From positions 2,995,322-3,059,321 of the forward strand of contig NZ_CP029331.1 in the NCBI RefSeq assembly GCF_003345255.1: a stretch of 64,000 nucleotides of DNA, given 5' to 3'. The notes beneath the pieces were generated by a model. It did no database searches. It worked only from the letters and a program-made list of their open reading frames with translations, and was not told the DNA's origin. Both the position numbers and the translations under genes were made by a program. Shown here in pieces: positions 18,592 to 26,232 of the stretch. The stretch comes from Pseudothauera hydrothermalis (lineage in GTDB: Bacteria > Pseudomonadota > Gammaproteobacteria > Burkholderiales > Rhodocyclaceae). How positions within the stretch are numbered: position 1 is the first letter of the stretch; every line of letters begins with the position of its first letter.

Positions 18592-19002
18592 TTATCCGGA
18601 ATCGCGCGCCGCGCTGCCAACCCCGTATGGGCGTTGGCGGGTATTGCACATTGCAGCAGGCGACGGCAGCCTGACGAGGCGCCCGGCCAGCGCCCGCGTG
18701 ACCGCGCTGCCGGTGCGCGGGTCCAGCCAGCCGGCCAACCGTGTCAGCAGGCCGCGGCGTGGCGTCGGGCTCGCGCTGCGCAAGGTCAACACCGCGCCAT
18801 GGCGGCTCCCCATCACGACTGCGGTAGGCAGCTCGAGTACGAAAGACTGCCCGGCTTTGAGTACGATGTCACGCTCATCGCCGTACTGGGTAATCCATAC
18901 GCAGCCACGAAGACAAATCACTTCGGTTCCAGCCGCATCGCTAATCAGTCGCGGTGCATGGGGCGCGATCTGCCAAGTGGTGATCTCAGCGTGGGTGTCC
19001 AT
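18592..19002 (-). CDS. DUF2917 domain protein
   Basis: 136 residues, soluble. The core (about 10-70) is a small cupin-like barrel: ITTWQIAPHAPRLISDAAG, ICLRGCVWITQYGDERDIVL, and the turn KAGQSFVLELPTAVVMGS. This is the DUF2917 pattern. A basic C-terminal tail follows. A perfect AGGAGG seven bases before the ATG at 19002 fixes the start. It is divergent from the LysR regulator at 19140, an arrangement seen elsewhere in Betaproteobacteria, so it is probably that regulator's target. Function unknown. Confidence 0.82.
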   Translation of the reverse strand: MDTHAEITTWQIAPHAPRLISDAAGTEVICLRGCVWITQYGDERDIVLKAGQSFVLELPTAVVMGSRHGAVLTLRSASPTPRRGLLTRLAGWLDPRTGSAVTRALAGRLVRLPSPAAMCNTRQRPYGVGSAARDSG

Positions 19003-19139
19003 GGTCAGACCTCCTCTGTCGAACAGGGGCGCCGCCGTGGCCGGAAAGCGGCCCGGACCGATTGCCCTTGCATGCAGTATCGTCATCCACTACGCTGCCA
19101 ACAAACGGTCTTTTTTCATTCAATGGATGCGTTTAATGC

Positions 19140-20039
19140 ATGGATAGCACGCTGCGTCAGCTCCCCCCGCTCGATCCGTTGCGCGGCTTCGTCGCCGCCG
19201 CGCGCCATCTATCCTTCACCCGCGCGGCCGCAGAGCTGTGTCTAACCCAGTCGGCCATCAGCCGCCAGATACAGACGCTGGAAAATGCGCTGGGCGTGGC
19301 GCTGTTCGTGCGTGGGGTGCGCAGCCTGCAACTGACCGCCGCGGGCGCACGTCTGGCGGCCGCTGCCGAAGGCTGGCTGGCCGAGTATGGACGCTTGGCG
19401 CATGCGCTGCGCCAGCCCGGCGAGCGCCCGGTCACGGTGACCGCATCGATCGGCATCTCTGCGCTATGGCTGGTGCCCCGCCTGCGTGAATTCCAGCAAC
19501 GTCATCCAGCCACCGAAGTGCGCATTGCCGCGGGCAACCGCATCGTGGATCTGGCCCGCGAGGACATCGACCTGGCGCTGCGTTACTGCGCCGACCATGA
19601 CGCACCGCCGCAGGCGATCAGGCTGTTTGGCGAGACGGTGCTGCCGGTGGGCCACCCTTCCATTGCCGCCGGGCTGACGCTGACCGCCGAAACCCTGCCG
19701 CAGCTCACCCTGCTGGACTACGATGAGCCCGGATACCCGTGGCTAGGTTGGGAGCATTGGCTGGCAGCCATCGGCCTGGAGGGCGTGCGGCCGCGTGCGC
19801 GCATTGGTTTTTCGCATTACGACCAACTGATCCACGCGGCCGCGACCGGGCATGGACTGGCCATCGGCCGGGCGGTGCTGGTCCAGCCGCTGATCGAAGA
19901 CGGCCGGCTGATGCCGGTCGGCGCGCGACAAGTGGCCGTGCCCGGCCGCGGCTTTTGGCTGGTACCGGCGCCGCGGCCGATGCGTCCGGAGGTCGAACGC
20001 TTCGCCCAATGGATAGTGGAATGCGCCGCGGCCCGGTAG
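19140..20039 (+). CDS. LysR-type transcriptional regulator (GcvA-like)
   Basis: 299 residues. The N-terminal winged helix is clear: PLRGFVAAARHLSFTRAAAE, LCLTQSAISRQIQTLENALG, ALFVRGVRSLQLTAAGARLA. The effector domain (about 95-295) has the GcvA-subgroup pattern with IGISALWLVPRLREFQQRHP and a FSHYDQLIHAAATGHGLAIG cleft segment. Starts at the ATG 137 bases from the divergent DUF2917 gene, whose expression it likely controls from the shared region. The effector is not predictable from sequence. Confidence 0.88.
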   Translation: MDSTLRQLPPLDPLRGFVAAARHLSFTRAAAELCLTQSAISRQIQTLENALGVALFVRGVRSLQLTAAGARLAAAAEGWLAEYGRLAHALRQPGERPVTVTASIGISALWLVPRLREFQQRHPATEVRIAAGNRIVDLAREDIDLALRYCADHDAPPQAIRLFGETVLPVGHPSIAAGLTLTAETLPQLTLLDYDEPGYPWLGWEHWLAAIGLEGVRPRARIGFSHYDQLIHAAATGHGLAIGRAVLVQPLIEDGRLMPVGARQVAVPGRGFWLVPAPRPMRPEVERFAQWIVECAAAR

Positions 20040-20079
20040 CCGCGCGTCCGACCGCGCCGACACGCCGCAACACAGCCCT

Positions 20080-20979
20080 TCAGCGGCCGGCAGAGCCCGG
20101 CCGGTTGGCTATCCAGATGCCTAGGCCGACCAGCCCGAGCGCGGCCCAAACCGCCGGAGTCAGCGGCTCGGCCAGCAAGAGGCCGCCGGCCAGCACGCCG
20201 AGCACCGGGGTAAGAAAGGAAAATGCGCTCAGCCGGGTGGCCGGGTAGTGACGGATCAGCCAGAACCAGCCCAGATAGCTGGCAGTGGCGACGATGAGCA
20301 CCTGGAAGGCGAGGCTGGCCCACACCATGGCCGAGGGTGCAAAGATGCCGGACTCGCCGCGCGCCACTGCCAACGCCGGCAACACCAGCGCGGACACCGC
20401 CAACTGGTAGATCAGCATTTTCTCGGCGCTGGCGCGCGCCAACACCGTGGCCTTGACCGTGAGCGTGGTCGCCGCCCAGAACATTGCCGCCAGAAAGATC
20501 AGCAGATCGCCGATCCACGCATCGCCCGCCAGGCCGACGAGGTTTTCCCCAAACAGCACCAGCACCCCGGCAAAGGCCAGCGCCATGCCGGCCCACTGGG
20601 CGGGCCGCATGTGCTCGTGCGGCAACAGCCAGACCGCGCCGAGGGCGACGAAAAAGGGCGCGGTATAGAGAAAAATCACCCCGCGCGAGGCGGTGGTGTA
20701 TTCCAGGCCCACAAAGATCAGCGCAAACTCCCCGGCAAACAACAATCCGGCGAGCAGGCCCGCACCCAGCGTGCCATCGGTCTCGAACAGGCGCACCCGG
20801 CGCAGGCGGGCCCAGGCGAACACCAGCACGGTGGCACCGATCGAGCGCAGCGCGGCCTGCCACAGCGGCGAAATGCCGGCGCTGCCGAATTTGATCGCCA
20901 CCTGTTGCACACCCCAGATGGTGCAAAACAACACCATCAGGCCGACAGCGGTACGGTCGAGCTGGCTCTTTGGGGGCAT
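20080..20979 (-). CDS. EamA/DMT family permease
   Basis: 299 residues with ten membrane segments in two EamA repeats (about 10-140 and 155-290). Typical elements are FCTIWGVQQVAIKFG in helix 1, LIFVGLEYTTASRGVIFLYT at the end of repeat 1, and PVLGVLAGGLLLAEPLTPAVWA in repeat 2. Members export or import metabolites such as cysteine, threonine or drugs; the substrate here is unknown. The ATG at 20979 is 13 bases after the apbE stop, making it the last gene of a gshA-gshB-apbE-DMT run. Export of a thiol is a reasonable but untested idea. Confidence 0.85.
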   Translation of the reverse strand: MPPKSQLDRTAVGLMVLFCTIWGVQQVAIKFGSAGISPLWQAALRSIGATVLVFAWARLRRVRLFETDGTLGAGLLAGLLFAGEFALIFVGLEYTTASRGVIFLYTAPFFVALGAVWLLPHEHMRPAQWAGMALAFAGVLVLFGENLVGLAGDAWIGDLLIFLAAMFWAATTLTVKATVLARASAEKMLIYQLAVSALVLPALAVARGESGIFAPSAMVWASLAFQVLIVATASYLGWFWLIRHYPATRLSAFSFLTPVLGVLAGGLLLAEPLTPAVWAALGLVGLGIWIANRPGSAGR

Positions 20980-20992
20980 GGTCAGCCGCGTG

Positions 20993-22072
20993 TCAGTCAA
21001 CCACCGCGTCGGCCTGGCTGCCCGGCACCCATTGCAGGCGGGCACGCAGGGCGCGGGTGACTTCCACCCGGCCATCGGCGGCCACCCGCAGGGCGTGGTC
21101 GATACCAAAACGGCGGGTGTATTCGCGCCAGCGCTCGCCGGCAATGAAAGCCGGTTTGCTGGGACCATCGGAGAGCACGCCGGCGTGTGGGCGCGGAGTC
21201 ACCAGGATGGTGAGCGCCTGGGTGCCCTGCGCCGGATATCCGCTGCGCGGATCGATCAGATGGCAGTAACGCCGGCCGTCTAGCTCGAAGTAACGCTGGT
21301 AATCGCCCGAAGTGCCGACCGCCTCGCCATCGTAGAGCGGCAAGGTGGCAAGCGGGCGCGGCTCGCGCGGGTGCTGGATACCGATGCGCCAGGGCTGTTC
21401 GCCCTTGCTGCCCAGGGCGATGATGTTGCCGCCGATATTGACCAGCGCATTGGCAATGCCCATCTGGCGCAAGATGGCCGCGGCGCGGTCGAGCGCATAG
21501 CCCTTGGCGTAGCCGCCCAGATCGATCTGCACCATACGGTTGCGCGAGGACACGGTGCGCCCGTCGATGACCAGATCGGCCATGCGCGGCGCCGCGTCGA
21601 TTACCGCCTGCAGCTCGGCAGGGTCGGGCACCACCGGAGCGAACTCGTCCTTGTGAAAGCCCCACAGCGCGATCAGGCGGCCCAGCGCCGGGTCGAAGAG
21701 TTCGTCGCCGGTGGCCGCCATCGCCTGCGCATCGCGCAGCATAGCGGCAAGCTCCTCGGACACTTCCATACTCTCGCCGCGGGCCAGGGCCTCGTTCAGA
21801 CGGGTGAGCTCGGATGGCTGCCAGGCGTGGTAGGCGGCGTGCAGGCGGTCGAACTCGCGCAGCACCGCATCCATGGCGCGGCGCGCTGCCGCCGGATCGT
21901 TGCCATACACCGACACATCCACCCGGGTGCCGAACACATAGGCTTCCTGCCGATGCACTTCATTGCGCGCGCAGCCGCCCAGCGCCAGCGCGCAGACGAG
22001 TAGCAGCAGAAATGGGGACAGACCCCATTTTCGGAAAACGAAAATGGGGTCTGTCCCCGGTTTCATCCTCAC
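20993..22072 (-). CDS. apbE: ApbE-type FAD:protein FMN transferase, lipoprotein
   Basis: Attaches FMN covalently to Thr/Ser of flavoproteins such as NqrB, NqrC or RnfG on the outer face of the membrane, using FAD. 359 residues. A hydrophobic segment FLLLLVCALALGGC gives a lipobox with Cys34. The catalytic domain shows VFGTRVDVSVYG, DLGGYAKGYALDRA (Mg/FAD site), NIGGNIIALG, and HLIDPRSGYPAQ. The GTG at 22072 overlaps the gshB stop as GTGA; an ATG lies two codons on. The first coding bases contain a perfect 19-base inverted repeat, which encodes the odd segment GTDPIFVFRKWGLSP ahead of the signal sequence. Confidence 0.92.
   Translation of the reverse strand: MRMKPGTDPIFVFRKWGLSPFLLLLVCALALGGCARNEVHRQEAYVFGTRVDVSVYGNDPAAARRAMDAVLREFDRLHAAYHAWQPSELTRLNEALARGESMEVSEELAAMLRDAQAMAATGDELFDPALGRLIALWGFHKDEFAPVVPDPAELQAVIDAAPRMADLVIDGRTVSSRNRMVQIDLGGYAKGYALDRAAAILRQMGIANALVNIGGNIIALGSKGEQPWRIGIQHPREPRPLATLPLYDGEAVGTSGDYQRYFELDGRRYCHLIDPRSGYPAQGTQALTILVTPRPHAGVLSDGPSKPAFIAGERWREYTRRFGIDHALRVAADGRVEVTRALRARLQWVPGSQADAVVD
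22014..22058. repeat. Perfect 19-bp inverted repeat inside the apbE signal region
   Basis: GGGGACAGACCCCATTTTC (22014-22032) and its exact reverse complement (22040-22058) flank a seven-base loop. The GGGGACAGACCCC...GGGGTCTGTCCCC palindrome resembles REP/BIME-like repeats found in many proteobacterial genomes. It lies within the first codons of apbE without breaking the frame. Confidence 0.9.
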
Positions 22073-23022
22073 CGGCAGGCCTCTTCCAGCTTATCGACGA
22101 ACAGCGCCGGCACATCGAAGCCGGTCTGCGCGGTGATTTCCACGAAGCAGGTGGGGCTGGTGACGTTGACCTCGGTGAGGTGGCCGCCGATCACATCCAG
22201 GCCCACCACCATCAGCCCGCGCGCCCATAGCAGCGGGGCGAGCGTGCCGGCGATCTCGCGTTCGCGCTCGGTGAGCGGCATCGCCACCCCGCGCCCGCCG
22301 GCGGCCAGGTTGCCGCGCGTCTCGCCGGTCTTGGGGATGCGCGCCAGGGCATAGGGCACCACCTCGCCGCCGATGATCAGCACCCGCTTGTCGCCTTCGC
22401 GGATGGCCGGCAGGTAGCGCTGGGCCATGATGGTGCGTGCGCCCTCGTGGGTCAGCGTCTCGACGATCACGTTGCGGTTGGGGTCGTCGGCGCGCACCCG
22501 GAAGATCTGGCTGCCGCCCATGCCGTCGAGCGGCTTCAAAACCACATCGTCCAGTTCGTCGATGAACGCATGGATCTCGGCCGCATCGCGCGCCACCAGA
22601 GTGGTCGGGGTAAATTGCGCAAACTCGGTGATCGCCAGCTTCTCGGAGTGATCGCGGATCGCCCGCGGTGCGTTGAACACCCGCACACCTTGCGCGACTG
22701 CACGCTCCAACAGCCAGGTGGCGGCGACGTACTCGAAATCGAAGGGCGGGTCCTGCCGCATCACCACCGCGTCGAACTCGTGCAGGGCGACGCTCGCCCA
22801 GTCGCCGGCCTGGTACCAGTGCTGCTCGCCGGCCTGCGGAACGATGCGCAAGGCACGCGCATACACCTGCGCATCGCGCCAGGCCAGGGCCTCGCGCTGG
22901 ATGGTCCAGATCTCGTGGCCGCGGGCGGCGGCCGCGCGCATCATGGCGATGCTGGAATCCTTGTAAGCTTTGAGCGCGGCGAGCGGGTCGACGATGAAAG
23001 CCAGGCGCAAACGCTTATTCAT
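22069..23022 (-). CDS. gshB: Glutathione synthetase
   Basis: Joins gamma-glutamylcysteine and glycine with ATP. 317 residues, the normal bacterial length. ATP-grasp signatures are present: the N-terminal LRLAFIVDPLAALKAYKDSS, VMRQDPPFDFEYV, VLKPLDGMGGSQIFRV (ATP-binding lysine and Gly loop), and the C-terminal GLDVIGGHLTEVNVTSPT with the Mg-binding Asn. The ATG at 23022 is four bases after the gshA stop. The stop overlaps the apbE GTG, so gshA, gshB and apbE are translationally linked. Confidence 0.96.
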   Translation of the reverse strand: MNKRLRLAFIVDPLAALKAYKDSSIAMMRAAAARGHEIWTIQREALAWRDAQVYARALRIVPQAGEQHWYQAGDWASVALHEFDAVVMRQDPPFDFEYVAATWLLERAVAQGVRVFNAPRAIRDHSEKLAITEFAQFTPTTLVARDAAEIHAFIDELDDVVLKPLDGMGGSQIFRVRADDPNRNVIVETLTHEGARTIMAQRYLPAIREGDKRVLIIGGEVVPYALARIPKTGETRGNLAAGGRGVAMPLTEREREIAGTLAPLLWARGLMVVGLDVIGGHLTEVNVTSPTCFVEITAQTGFDVPALFVDKLEEACR

Positions 23023-23026
23023 GGCC

Positions 23027-24334
23027 TCAACCCAGCGCCGCCAGTTCGACGATATCGGCCGCTGGCGCGGTCTCCTCGATCTCCACCGCAGCCGCCAGCA
23101 GCGCCAGGCGCGCCACCACCCCATAGGCGTAGAAGCGGTTGGGCGGCGCGTCCGGACCTTGCGCGCTATCCGGCAGCGTGCAGCAGGTCTCGAAGGCCAG
23201 CGGCTTGAAGTGCATGCCCGGGGCGTTAAGGTTCTCGTCGCGCCCGCGCTCGGTGTGCACACGGTAGAAGCCGCCCACCACGTAGTGGTCCATCATATAG
23301 ACCACCGGCTCGGCCACCGCGCCTTCCACGGTCTCGAAGGTGTGCACGCCTTCCTGGATGATCACCTCGTGCACCTCCAGTCCTTCCTTGACCACCGCCA
23401 TTTTGTTGCGCTGGCGGCGGTTGAGACCAACCACCTCGGAGGCGTCCTTGACCGTCATCACCCCCATGCCGTAGGTGCCGGCATCGGCCTTGACCACTAC
23501 GAAGGGTTCGTCTGTGACGCCGTATTCCTTGTATTTGTCGCGGATGCGGGCAAGCAGCGCATCCACCTGCGCAGCCAGGCATTCCTCGCCGGTGCGCTCC
23601 TGGAAGTTGATCTGGCCGCACACGCCGAACTCGGGGTTGATACGCCAGGGGTCGATGCCGATGGCGGTGGCGAACTCGCGCGCCACGCGGTCATAGCAGG
23701 CCGCATGGCGGGACTTGCGGCGTGTATGCCAGCCAGCGTGCAGCGGCGGGATCAGCCATTGGTCTTCCAGCCCCTGCAATATGGCCGGCACACCGCCAGA
23801 CAGGTCGTTGTTGAGCAATACCGCGCAGGGGTCGAAACCGTCCAGGCCTAGCCGCCCGCCCCGGCGCTGCAAAGGCTCCAGGGTGAGGGTGGCGCCGTTG
23901 GCCAGTTCCAGCACCGTGGGCTCGGTGATGTCCGGCAACAGTGAGCCGATACGCACATTGAGCCCGGTCAGACGCAGAATGGACACCAGCTTGGCGACGT
24001 TTTGCAGGTAGAACTGGTTACGGGTGTGGTTTTCGGGGATCAGCAAGAGGCTGCGCGCATCCGGGCAGATGCGCTCGATGGCCGACTGAGCGGCCTGTAT
24101 GCACAGTGGCATGAAGGCGTCGTTGAGGTTGTTGAAACCGCCCGGAAAGAGGTTGAGATCCACCGGCGCGAGCTTGAAGCCGGAATTGCGCAGATCGGTG
24201 GAGCCGTAAAAGGGCGGCCGGTGCTCTTGCCACTGCACACGCAGCCACTGCTCGATATCGGTGGCTTTGTCCAGAAAGGTTTTTTCCAGCTCCAGCAGAG
24301 GGCCGGTCAAAGCGGTGGTGAGATGGGGAACCAT
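23027..24334 (-). CDS. gshA: Glutamate-cysteine ligase, ferrooxidans-type (TIGR02049)
   Basis: First step of glutathione synthesis. 435 residues. This is not the E. coli-type GshA but the family found in Acidithiobacillus and Betaproteobacteria. Recognisable stretches are FYGSTDLRNSGFKLAPVDLN, LFPGGFNNLN, LLIPENHTRNQFYLQN, VVVKADAGTYGMGVMTV (ATP-grasp-like) and APGMHFKPLAFETCCTLPD. The ATG at 24334 is preferred over one six codons earlier because it gives the usual MVPHLTTALTGPLLELE start. It opens the gshA-gshB-apbE-DMT run. Confidence 0.93.
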   Translation of the reverse strand: MVPHLTTALTGPLLELEKTFLDKATDIEQWLRVQWQEHRPPFYGSTDLRNSGFKLAPVDLNLFPGGFNNLNDAFMPLCIQAAQSAIERICPDARSLLLIPENHTRNQFYLQNVAKLVSILRLTGLNVRIGSLLPDITEPTVLELANGATLTLEPLQRRGGRLGLDGFDPCAVLLNNDLSGGVPAILQGLEDQWLIPPLHAGWHTRRKSRHAACYDRVAREFATAIGIDPWRINPEFGVCGQINFQERTGEECLAAQVDALLARIRDKYKEYGVTDEPFVVVKADAGTYGMGVMTVKDASEVVGLNRRQRNKMAVVKEGLEVHEVIIQEGVHTFETVEGAVAEPVVYMMDHYVVGGFYRVHTERGRDENLNAPGMHFKPLAFETCCTLPDSAQGPDAPPNRFYAYGVVARLALLAAAVEIEETAPAADIVELAALG

Positions 24335-24422
24335 AGAGGCTGCTCTCGGCAAAAATGCCGCGGGCGGGTGCGCCGCGGCAATTGTTTTCGGCCAATGTTA
24401 CACCAAGGCCCGGCAGCCGCTT

Positions 24423-25667
24423 TTACCCCTGTTCGGGCAGAAAGCGGGAAAACGATGCCGGTAGCGGCGCATTGGCCAGGCTGCGCTGGGAAAACAGAAA
24501 GCGGCCGTCGCAGACAAAGCCGAGATCGGCCCAGTCCACCGCATTGAGCGCGTCGCGGAAAGCCGCCAGATCGATGTCGGCGCGGTGCGGAAAAACCGCC
24601 AGCACCGCGCCATCATAGTGCGGGCAATCATGAATGAAAAATGGCGCCGGACGCCGCGTCTTGCCGTTCACATACACCCGTGGACGGTCGCTTTGATAGT
24701 AACCACGCCCCCAGTGCCACCAGTTGCGCTCATCGAATTTCTGTACCTTGCGCGCCAGCAAGCGCGCCTTGTGCGGCAGCAGCGCAGGCGGCGGTGGATC
24801 GCCCGGCTCCACCCAGATCATGCGCCGGGTGCGCCCGGTGGCGACCGTGGACGCGCAAACGAAATCGCGATTGCCTTGCAGCAGATCTTCGTATAGCTCA
24901 TCGGCACCGGACACCGCGCCCACCTTGACCATGGCCAGCTCACTGAGGCGCACGGGGTAGTCGCCGCGAGCAAACATCAGGTGTCCGCCGGCCTCGACAA
25001 AATAACGCCGCTGCCAAGGCGGATCGGCCAGCCGCGCGGCAATGTCGTCCCCGACACCCAGTTCGGCCACCCACATCGAACGCTCGCTGCGGCCCTTTTC
25101 GAAGCGCCAGATCAAACAGTTGGGCACTGCGCCGGCAAACACCCGTGCATCGCCCAGCTCGATGGCATGGGTGATGCCGCCCGCCTCGTACAGCAGGCGG
25201 TTCAGGCGCACCGCCGAGGTGGCCTTGAGAAAGTCGCGCGGGGTGATGAAGATCAACTCACCGCCCGGCGCAAGGTGGCGCAGGCATTTTTCGATGAAAA
25301 ACAGATAAAGATTGGAGCGTCCATCGAAGTGCGCCAAGGCGAGCCGGCGACGGGTGTCCGGCAAAATGTCCTGATAACGCACATAGGGCGGATTGCCGAT
25401 GATGGTGTCGAATTTCTCGCTGTCCGGGTAGGCAAAAAAATCCATGTTGAGCGCGCCCGGGGGACAGTGCGCCGCATCCAGCTCGATGCCCACCGCCTCC
25501 GGCAGATGGCGCAAAAACGCGCCGTCGCCGCAGGAGGGCTCCAGCACACGGCCGCTGCGCCGACGCAGCGCAAGCATGGCCCGGACCACCGGCTGCGGGG
25601 TAAACACCTGGCCCAGGGTGGCCACGTCCAAAAGGCCCAGGGCGGCCTGCGTGATAGGTGCGCTCAT
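24423..25667 (-). CDS. N6-adenine DNA methyltransferase of the Eco57I/TaqI class, orphan
   Basis: 414 residues. SAM-binding motif I is RVLEPSCGDGAFL (about 38-50) and catalytic motif IV is IIGNPPYVRYQ, the NPPY form used on adenine N6. Between them VGIELDA is motif II. HFDGRSNLYLFFIEKCLRHL and GGELIFITPRDFLKATSA are typical of the gamma-class enzymes. The C-terminal 200 residues should be the target-recognition domain. No restriction nuclease, specificity subunit or phage-defence gene is adjacent, so it is an orphan in this window. The ATG at 25667 gives a start close to GQVFTPQPVVRAML, as in relatives. RNA or protein targets are less likely. Confidence 0.85.
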   Translation of the reverse strand: MSAPITQAALGLLDVATLGQVFTPQPVVRAMLALRRRSGRVLEPSCGDGAFLRHLPEAVGIELDAAHCPPGALNMDFFAYPDSEKFDTIIGNPPYVRYQDILPDTRRRLALAHFDGRSNLYLFFIEKCLRHLAPGGELIFITPRDFLKATSAVRLNRLLYEAGGITHAIELGDARVFAGAVPNCLIWRFEKGRSERSMWVAELGVGDDIAARLADPPWQRRYFVEAGGHLMFARGDYPVRLSELAMVKVGAVSGADELYEDLLQGNRDFVCASTVATGRTRRMIWVEPGDPPPPALLPHKARLLARKVQKFDERNWWHWGRGYYQSDRPRVYVNGKTRRPAPFFIHDCPHYDGAVLAVFPHRADIDLAAFRDALNAVDWADLGFVCDGRFLFSQRSLANAPLPASFSRFLPEQG

Positions 25668-25757
25668 CGGTAACGGAAAATTGGACAGATCCTTACGAAA
25701 GCGCGGAAGATATGCCGCCTTTCCCGTCCAAACAAGCCCGCTGCGAGAATACCTGCA

Positions 25758-26186
25758 ATGGCCCGTATTCAAATCGATTTACCCGAGCACTTTGCCTTTG
25801 CCACCGACATCACGCTCTACCTCAGCCATATCAACTACGGTGGCCACCTCGACAACGCCCTGTTGCTCACCGTGGTATCCGAAGCACGGGTGCGCTGGCT
25901 CAAGTCCATGGGCTACGGCGAGCTGGATGTCGAAGGTTTGGGCATCATCGTTGCCGACGCCGCGCTGCAGTACAAGTCGGAAGCTTTCCACGGCGAAACC
26001 ATGCGGGTGGAGATGGCCGCGCGCGAGTTTGGCAAGTACGGATGCGACCTGGTGTGGCGCATGAACGAGCGCGACAGCGGCCGCGAGGTGGCGCGTGGCA
26101 AGACCGGCATCGTGTTCTTCGACTACGGTGCGCGTAAAGTGGCCGCGGTACCCGAGGGTTTTCGCCGACGTTTTCCGCAAGACTGA
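25758..26186 (+). CDS. Hotdog-fold acyl-CoA thioesterase (YbgC/4HBT family)
   Basis: 142 residues with a single hotdog domain. LSHINYGGHLDNALLLTVVSEARVRWL carries the family HxNYxxHLxN form of the catalytic region; the acidic residue after GGHL is the usual Asp nucleophile/base. It would hydrolyse acyl-CoA or aryl-CoA esters in the cytoplasm; the substrate is not evident. It stands alone between the divergent methyltransferase and trhP. The ATG at 25758 is the only sensible start. Confidence 0.83.
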   Translation: MARIQIDLPEHFAFATDITLYLSHINYGGHLDNALLLTVVSEARVRWLKSMGYGELDVEGLGIIVADAALQYKSEAFHGETMRVEMAAREFGKYGCDLVWRMNERDSGREVARGKTGIVFFDYGARKVAAVPEGFRRRFPQD

Positions 26187-26200
26187 GCGCGCCGGCGCGG

Positions 26201-26206
26201 TAGAAT
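26201..26206 (+). promoter_or_regulatory. Putative -10 box of trhP
   Basis: TAGAAT in GGTAGAATCCCG, 26 bases before the trhP ATG. Same form as other -10 boxes in this window. Confidence 0.45.
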
Positions 26207-26232
26207 CCCGCCCCCGTGCCCACGCTGCCCCG

